Under the pieces are notes generated by a model. That model was not told the origin of the DNA and searched no databases. It saw only the letters and a program-made list of their open reading frames with translations. The position numbers were made by a program, and so were the translations under genes. Below, in pieces: positions 59,138-64,000 of a DNA stretch of 64,000 bases. Each line of letters opens with the position of its first letter. Position 1 is the first letter of the stretch. This stretch comes from Alistipes finegoldii DSM 17242 (GTDB lineage: Bacteria; Bacteroidota; Bacteroidia; Bacteroidales; Rikenellaceae): the NCBI RefSeq assembly GCF_000265365.1, contig NC_018011.1, positions 806,001 to 870,000 of the forward strand, read 5' to 3'.

Positions 59138-59250
59138 AAGATATATCTTTGGCACAAAGATAGTAAGCATTTCGTCAAGAAACAATTTCGTTTCCAATAT
59201 TTTTCACTCAAAACCCATTTATACCATCGTATAGACTTTATGGACGATGA

Positions 59251-59784
59251 TTAAAAATAGTACTTCAGCCCGATATTGGCCATCATCTTAACATTATCGA
59301 ACTGAGTCTTTATCAGGTAGGTCATACGGGGCTCCAGAGCAATAGCCCAATGCCGGCCGAGGACATACTCGACGTCACACTGCAACATGAGGCCGTAAAC
59401 AAACTGGTTACCGTAAGGCAGAATGTTCCCTTGGCGGGATCGCTGATCGCACTGCTCCCCGCCCAGAAGTACGCCGCCTGTCGGCGACACGATAAACCGT
59501 CCCAGCGGGATCGCATACCGGTAGTGCAATACCCCAAGCCACTGCGACGTATGGAACGAGTCGCCCTGCGTCGCGTCATAACGGGTTCGGTCAAGGATAA
59601 TCCCGGCCCCCAAGATCGAACGTTCTGAAAGATAGCTGTCGATCCGCACGGTGCTGACGAACCCTCCGACATTGCTTATTCCACCGCTGACTCCAAGAGC
59701 CACCTGCCCCTTATACCCGATCTGCGCCCGAGCGCTCATGGCCGCAAGCAACATGACAGCCACCACCAATGCCTTTTTTATCAT
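59251..59784 (-). CDS. traO: conjugal transfer protein TraO
   Basis: 177 residues. Signal peptide (LVVAVMLLAAMSARAQ) then a beta-barrel-like protein: YKGQVALGVSGGISNVGGF, SILGAGIILDRTRYD, VGVL-type strands and a final aromatic NIGLKYYF typical of outer-membrane proteins. Matches TraO of CTnDOT-type ICEs, thought to be an outer-membrane part of the mating apparatus. Last recognisable tra gene. Confidence 0.85.
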   Translation of the reverse strand: MIKKALVVAVMLLAAMSARAQIGYKGQVALGVSGGISNVGGFVSTVRIDSYLSERSILGAGIILDRTRYDATQGDSFHTSQWLGVLHYRYAIPLGRFIVSPTGGVLLGGEQCDQRSRQGNILPYGNQFVYGLMLQCDVEYVLGRHWAIALEPRMTYLIKTQFDNVKMMANIGLKYYF

Positions 59785-59941
59785 TTCTTCTATTTTTAAA
59801 GTTATTATACTTGCCGCGAGCGAAAATGCCGACCTCTTCGATCAGCGTTCCGAGTAGCGATAAAATCGCTTTCCCCGTCATATTGCCGAGCTCCGCCCCC
59901 GAAGAGAGATACCCCGACAACCCCATCCGAAAAAACCTCAT
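59711..59941 (-). CDS. possible small gene between traN and traO
   Basis: 76 codons from ATG 59941, which overlaps the traN stop (ATGA). MRFFRMGLSGYLSSGAEL, then ILSLLGTLIEEVGIFARG. The last third overlaps traO in another frame. The coupling suggests it is translated, but it has no known homolog to me. Confidence 0.4.
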   Translation of the reverse strand: MRFFRMGLSGYLSSGAELGNMTGKAILSLLGTLIEEVGIFARGKYNNFKNRRNDKKGIGGGCHVACGHERSGADRV

Positions 59942-60798
59942 AGCTTGCGGGCTTCGATAATGAACGTTTCTGGGATTCGCAGCCCGATATTTCGATCCCC
60001 GCCCTGTTCGAGCACTTCAGCCAGCAGCACCTTATCCTTACCTATGGTAAACTTCTCAAAGCAATAGATCACCTCGGTTATACTCTTCGCCCCTATCGTA
60101 TGGACATCGACATCGGCCCCGACAGGCAGGATCTGCAACCGCTCCTGAGAAGATGTTTTCCGGGTCTTCCTCGCCGTAACCGAAAAGGCGATATAGTCTA
60201 CATCAAAAGGCACGTTGCTATTGTTCTGAATGCTGAATTTGAAAAATATATGCGTCCTATCGACATACACGCCCTTGAGCACGAAAATCAGTTTTTGCAG
60301 TTTCGCAACATTGTTGGTCACAAGGTATGCCCCTTGTTCGCTCACCTTTGAAAACAGGGATGCGGAATCAGGCAGCACTGCTTCGGCTGCCGCGACCGCA
60401 TCGACGTCCGGCACGCCCGGTTCCGCCACAGCCGGGGCATCCTGCCTCCCGGCTTCGTCCTGATAAAATGCCATTGCCGGCCGAATAATGTAGTTCACGC
60501 ATTTCGCGGCATCGTTATACACCAGATTAAAGGCATAGTAGTAACCATCGCTGGTCACGACATTGAGGTTCGTTTCATCCAGCGGCATAACCGGCTGGAT
60601 GTAGAGCACCTTGCCGTCACTCTGTGTCAAAGCGTCGAAATTATCCGAGGGCCCGGCGATGTAACCAGTCCTGAATTTGACAATATCCGCAGGAAAGATC
60701 ATTTGCGTCACCTTGTCTTTACGCCACTCGATCGTATTCTGGCCGTACGATGTAGTTGCCAGACACCCGGCCAGCATCAAGAATAATAATCTCTTCAT
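59938..60798 (-). CDS. traN: conjugal transfer protein TraN (VirB9-like)
   Basis: 286 residues. Signal peptide (LLFLMLAGCLATTSYGQ), then beta-rich segments (VMPLDETNLNVVTSDGYYY, FNLVYNDAAKCVNYII) in the order of DUF4138/TraN. The C-terminal half, with KVSEQGAYLVTNNVAKLQK and IGLRIPETF, binds TraM-type partners. It is the outer-membrane core subunit of the ICE secretion channel. Overlaps traM by 4 bp. Confidence 0.85.
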   Translation of the reverse strand: MKRLLFLMLAGCLATTSYGQNTIEWRKDKVTQMIFPADIVKFRTGYIAGPSDNFDALTQSDGKVLYIQPVMPLDETNLNVVTSDGYYYAFNLVYNDAAKCVNYIIRPAMAFYQDEAGRQDAPAVAEPGVPDVDAVAAAEAVLPDSASLFSKVSEQGAYLVTNNVAKLQKLIFVLKGVYVDRTHIFFKFSIQNNSNVPFDVDYIAFSVTARKTRKTSSQERLQILPVGADVDVHTIGAKSITEVIYCFEKFTIGKDKVLLAEVLEQGGDRNIGLRIPETFIIEARKL

Positions 60799-61817
60799 TT
60801 TTCTACGATTTTAAGTATTACGGTCTGATTATCTATCAGCTTCACCTCGGTGCTTTTTGCAGAGCGCACCTGATTGCCCACACCGGACACGACAGACCCG
60901 ACGACACGGCCGATCGTACCTCCATAGGCTGACATCGCCGTGCTCGCCTCCTGCAACATCGACGAGGACGATTCCGAGTTGGTTATTTTCCCCACCTCGT
61001 CATAGTCCAGCGGAATGCCGGCGATCCCATCCGATCCATACACTTCCAACGGCAATGCGAAAACGCCGTTGCCGAGGCGTACGGAATTTATATTTATCGT
61101 CAGACGGTTCTCGGAGATCTGCGTATATCCGGCCAGAAGCGTATTCTCCGGGATCGTGACAGCACCATAGCGGATCGGCTCCTTTGTCCGGAACAAAGCG
61201 GTCTGGCCACTGCGTACTATCTGCGTTCCGTGTATCACGGCCCGGAACATCGCAGGCCGTGCGGAATCGCTCCGGGCAGCCTCGGAAGGGCTGCCCATAC
61301 CCCAGTTCTGGCGCATGGCCCGCCGACGTCGTTCTTCGGGCGTCTCGGCCGGAGCCGGCGGCACGTCCGCAGCGGGTGTCTGCTGCGTCGCAACTTCCGG
61401 CTGCTCCCGTGCCACCGTCCGTGTATCGTCAGGCGCTTCCTCGTATATGCTCCGGACATTCCGGGAGATCTCTTCGTACGCCTGCTCGAACCGGATCTCC
61501 TGCGCCTTATTCTCTACGGCCGGAGCTGCGGAAGCCGCGGCCGCAGCCTTTTCAGCCTCGGGTTTCTTACTTACGGCGGGCGGAGGTGCGAAGCTCGCGG
61601 CTGAACGCCGGTAGAATTCATCCTTTTCATTGGCGTAGGCCATATACGCTTCTGATTTTGTCGTGAAGGTCTTATCCGCAATCGCTTCGCCGATCGTCTC
61701 CACGGAATTCCTCTTGCCGGGCCTATCCTGATCCTTCTTCATCAGATAAAGCGCCAGAACCAGCAGAACCAAGGCTCCAATGACTATCACGCTGATTTTA
61801 ATTAACTGCTTGTTCAT
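60795..61817 (-). CDS. traM: conjugal transfer protein TraM (VirB10-like)
   Basis: 340 residues. Short cytoplasmic start, one membrane helix (ISVIVIGALVLLVLALYL), a long Ala/Glu/Pro-rich periplasmic linker (about 35-180), then a conserved C-terminal beta domain (AVIHGTQIVRSGQTALFRT, RYGAVTIPENTLLAGY, VSGVGNQVRSAKSTEV). VirB10-type protein bridging inner and outer membranes. Overlaps traK by 20 bp with no TraL in between. Confidence 0.88.
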   Translation of the reverse strand: MNKQLIKISVIVIGALVLLVLALYLMKKDQDRPGKRNSVETIGEAIADKTFTTKSEAYMAYANEKDEFYRRSAASFAPPPAVSKKPEAEKAAAAASAAPAVENKAQEIRFEQAYEEISRNVRSIYEEAPDDTRTVAREQPEVATQQTPAADVPPAPAETPEERRRRAMRQNWGMGSPSEAARSDSARPAMFRAVIHGTQIVRSGQTALFRTKEPIRYGAVTIPENTLLAGYTQISENRLTININSVRLGNGVFALPLEVYGSDGIAGIPLDYDEVGKITNSESSSSMLQEASTAMSAYGGTIGRVVGSVVSGVGNQVRSAKSTEVKLIDNQTVILKIVEK

Positions 61818-62430
61818 CTTCCTTGACTTGAATTATTTTCCGTTCCAAAAACGGCTCGATCCACAGGCCGTGCGGGTTGTTGGGCCAGCTGCGCTCGATC
61901 ACCCGGATACTTCCGTCGGCGAACACTCGCCAGAGCCGGGCGTAGCCGGTGCCCTTTTCATGAAGATCCACCGCCATTTCGAACGCAAAGGTGCCATCCT
62001 CGTTCGGCGTGATCCGAAGTTCCGCGATCTTGGCCTCATAGCGGATGTTACCCTGGATAAAGCGATTGAAAAAACCGGCTTCCCTGCGCGCGATATACAT
62101 ATCCCGGATACTGTTGCCGCCGAGCCACCCGGCGGCTTCGGCCTTCGCCTCCCATGTATCCTGCGTCAAGGCATACCAATCATCGACGAACATGGCCAGG
62201 TGATGGCGAATCTCGATCTCGATATTATCCCTGCGCTGGGCATACCGTGCCGGAATAACTTCTCCGTCCGTAGCCACGTAGTAGGAGAACTCCAGCTGCT
62301 TGCCGAGCGTTTCCCGACGTTCGAGATAGTTGAGTATAAACGACACCAGCACCAGTAGCAGGCACAGGACGGTAATCAGGTTGTTACGCTCCAGTATTTT
62401 TCGAAACGACTGTATTTTTTCAGGGATCAT
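61798..62430 (-). CDS. traK: conjugal transfer protein TraK (VirB8-like)
   Basis: 210 residues. N-terminal membrane helix (LITVLCLLLVLVSFIL) and a soluble periplasmic domain with FSYYVATDGEVIPARYAQ, EIRHHLAMFVDDWYALTQ and AFEMAVDLHEKGTGYARL, matching TraK. It is a VirB8-type assembly factor of the mating channel. Starts 2 bp after traJ stops. Confidence 0.88.
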   Translation of the reverse strand: MIPEKIQSFRKILERNNLITVLCLLLVLVSFILNYLERRETLGKQLEFSYYVATDGEVIPARYAQRRDNIEIEIRHHLAMFVDDWYALTQDTWEAKAEAAGWLGGNSIRDMYIARREAGFFNRFIQGNIRYEAKIAELRITPNEDGTFAFEMAVDLHEKGTGYARLWRVFADGSIRVIERSWPNNPHGLWIEPFLERKIIQVKEDEQAVN

Positions 62431-62432
62431 AG

Positions 62433-63188
62433 CTACATTCTGAATAATTTATAACTCAATTCCATGACGCTTTGGTAGGCTTTGAATCGGGCCATGGCGA
62501 TCATAAAGAAGCCGAGGATGGGCGAACTTGCGTCCGAAGCGTAAATTCTGAAACATTCCTCGCAGAAGGAATCCGCGACATACAACATGGGGCTGCAGGC
62601 CAGCAGGGCGATATAGATCATAAACCACTGCTTCCAAAGCGACCGGAAAGGCGACATGGCCCCCAGCACCAAAATCAACGGGGCGCTCCAGTAGATAACC
62701 TTCAGCCCTACGGCACGTATCGTCAGAAACGTCGGGAAGCACAGGTAATTCACCAGGTCGGCAAAAGGTTTCAGGACTCCCTGGGCGATTAGATAACCCG
62801 CTGCATTCTGACCTGTCCCGCTCTTGAGAAACGCATTCATAAGTATATTCCCGAATGACGTGGAGGAATCAGGCGGCGGAACAGACCCGTCGCCGAGATT
62901 CGACTCCTTCATAAATTCCGCGATGGCGCTATCGGCATGGAGCTCGATAGGCATTAGGGCATTGACCAATGTCTCCATGAATCGTATCAGCTCCGGAAAC
63001 AAATACACGAACAATCCGCCCAGGAATACCCAGGAGAGATCTTCCCAAATATCCTTCGCGGGATTATTCTTCTTCTGGAGATAGATCATACCGCCCTGCA
63101 ACAGCACGAAGAACCCCGCAAGACGACTTACTTCAGGCGGGATCTCAACCTGCATGTTGGATAGGTCTGTGAGAAAATCGAAGCCCAT
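62433..63188 (-). CDS. traJ: conjugal transfer protein TraJ (VirB6-like)
   Basis: 251 residues with about five membrane helices (LAGFFVLLQGGMIYL, WVFLGGLFVYLFPELI, VIYWSAPLILVLGAM, WFMIYIALLACSPML, ILGFFMIAMARF). Polytopic inner-membrane channel subunit by position between traI and traK. It is shorter than the usual TraJ of CTnDOT-type elements (over 300 residues by memory), so it may be a variant subfamily. Confidence 0.8.
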   Translation of the reverse strand: MGFDFLTDLSNMQVEIPPEVSRLAGFFVLLQGGMIYLQKKNNPAKDIWEDLSWVFLGGLFVYLFPELIRFMETLVNALMPIELHADSAIAEFMKESNLGDGSVPPPDSSTSFGNILMNAFLKSGTGQNAAGYLIAQGVLKPFADLVNYLCFPTFLTIRAVGLKVIYWSAPLILVLGAMSPFRSLWKQWFMIYIALLACSPMLYVADSFCEECFRIYASDASSPILGFFMIAMARFKAYQSVMELSYKLFRM

Positions 63189-63193
63189 ATCGC

Positions 63194-63748
63194 TCAGAAA
63201 TAGGTGTTTAACATTTCGCTGTTGTACTTGATCGCTTTAGCCTGGACGTCGATATAGCTGACCTGCGAGTTCAGCCGGTCGAGATCGTCGAGGACTTTAC
63301 GGGTCTCGGCAAGGCGCTCCGCATCGCTCATCACCAGAAACCTGTCCGAAAAGACCTGGGCCCCGTAAGCCGTCACGTCGATACATTCGCGCGTCACCTG
63401 GTTGCACAAATCAACCAAACTCGTGGTGTACTGCACATCGAGCCGAAGGTTGCCGATCATTTCATAGACCTGCTTGATACGCCCCACGCACGCGGCCGAC
63501 CGGGTCGCTATCTCCTGCACGTCCCGGATCGTGGCCAGTTTATTATTCACCTTTTCAACCGCGTCGATGCCCTTGTTGATACCGTCTTTGACGTTGACCA
63601 TCGTTTGATAGGTCTGCACCATCTGTTGCAGTTGCTCGGCATGGTTCATCGCCTCCTGCAACTCCAAGCTCGGAGCCACGACGGCCACCTGAGCCTGTGC
63701 GACACCCCATCCCAGTATAAATAATCCTGCTAATAATATCCGTTTCAT
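63194..63748 (-). CDS. traI: conjugal transfer protein TraI (DUF4141, VirB5-like)
   Basis: 184 residues. Signal peptide (LLAGLFILGWGVAQA), then long helices: LELQEAMNHAEQLQQMVQ, VEKVNNKLATIRDVQEI, LNSQVSYIDVQAKAIKYN. Matches the DUF4141/TraI family, a periplasmic coiled-coil component comparable to VirB5. 5 bp before traJ. Confidence 0.85.
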   Translation of the reverse strand: MKRILLAGLFILGWGVAQAQVAVVAPSLELQEAMNHAEQLQQMVQTYQTMVNVKDGINKGIDAVEKVNNKLATIRDVQEIATRSAACVGRIKQVYEMIGNLRLDVQYTTSLVDLCNQVTRECIDVTAYGAQVFSDRFLVMSDAERLAETRKVLDDLDRLNSQVSYIDVQAKAIKYNSEMLNTYF

Positions 63749-63768
63749 AGTCTGTAAATATTAAATTA

Positions 63769-64000
63769 TTAATGTTCTTTCTCATAGAGTTCGATCGCCG
63801 CGGCCATCGACTGCGTTTCTTCATACAACTTGCCCAACTCATTGCATATCTTACCTTCGGTCTGGAACGCCAGATACGTCCTCGGGCTGACGCAAAGCGT
63901 CATTATCGTAGATTTCTTCTGGCGGAAAATGTAGAACGACGAGTATCTGGGATCATCCGTATAGTTGTTCTCAAGGGCAAGGACACAGTTGCGGTCATGC
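63769..64000 (-). CDS. tra-operon gene upstream of traI, 5' end outside the window
   Basis: At least 76 codons, running off the right edge and ending at TAA 63769. The end reads HDRNCVLALENNYTDDPRY, then SSFYIFRQKKSTIMTLCVS and LAFQTEGKICNELGKLYEE. It may be the small DUF3876 family gene that I remember lying between traG and traI, or the end of traG. The VRO-type ATPase motifs would lie outside the window. Confidence 0.6.
   Translation of the reverse strand, partial: HDRNCVLALENNYTDDPRYSSFYIFRQKKSTIMTLCVSPRTYLAFQTEGKICNELGKLYEETQSMAAAIELYEKEH

Overview
The window looks like a Bacteroidales (Bacteroidota) genome fragment, possibly Alistipes-like. The signs are TraI-TraO conjugation genes of the Bacteroidetes ICE type, a Mfa/FimB-type fimbrillin lipoprotein, TAnnTTTG promoter boxes, and few Shine-Dalgarno sites. 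It is almost entirely mobile DNA.

Layout. (1) 1-14272 is the integrase end of an integrative conjugative element (ICE A), nearly all on the minus strand: ArdC-like antirestriction protein, ParB-like protein, a DNA methyltransferase, many small accessory genes, two HTH/excisionase-like genes and a tyrosine recombinase. An AT-rich two-gene defence cassette (ATPase plus TOPRIM-like protein, 5916-7777) sits inside it on the opposite strand. Two adjacent small genes (9363-9968) look frameshifted. (2) 14273-14316 is the 3' 44 nt of a tRNA-Pro gene without its 5' half, i.e. an attachment-site repeat. Its orientation suggests tandem ICEs at one tRNA-Pro, with a second element (ICE B) to its right. 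(3) 14317-22797 is AT-rich cargo: a surface-lipoprotein metallopeptidase with two small paralogous lipoproteins and traces of duplication, a truncated InlB-repeat-like gene, a toxin-antitoxin pair, a fimbrillin, an ORF6N protein and the C-terminal part of a DUF4238 gene. (4) About 22803-57544 is a complete-looking Mu-like transposable prophage. (5) 57526-64000 is the N-terminal part of a DUF4238 gene, small genes, then traO, N, M, K, J, I of an ICE on the minus strand.

The prophage has a classical lysogeny switch (S24 repressor against a small HTH protein, about 56.2 kb), MuA-like transposase, MuB-like ATPase, GemA-like and Gam-like proteins on the minus strand. A plus-strand packaging and head block (40557-47395) holds terminase, gp36-like, portal, head morphogenesis, gpG-like and tail-terminator genes. 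A minus-strand block (40266-23895) holds protease/scaffold, capsid, lysis, sheath, tube, chaperone, tape-measure, baseplate and fibre genes. A Mom-like DNA modification gene lies at the left end. Notable in it are a 9-G tract that puts a tail-fibre gene out of frame, an A-AAA-AAC slippery site for the tail chaperone, a T-TTT-TTC site just before the portal stop, a head protein fused to a HEITH zincin-like domain, an initiator-like tRNA-Met, a nested hairpin in front of mom, and a 14-bp motif in front of two phage genes.

The flanking DUF4238 pieces lie on the same strand in the right order, which suggests that the phage jumped into that gene. The exact termini are not settled: the one shared 5-mer I found at the junctions would rejoin the gene out of frame by one base.
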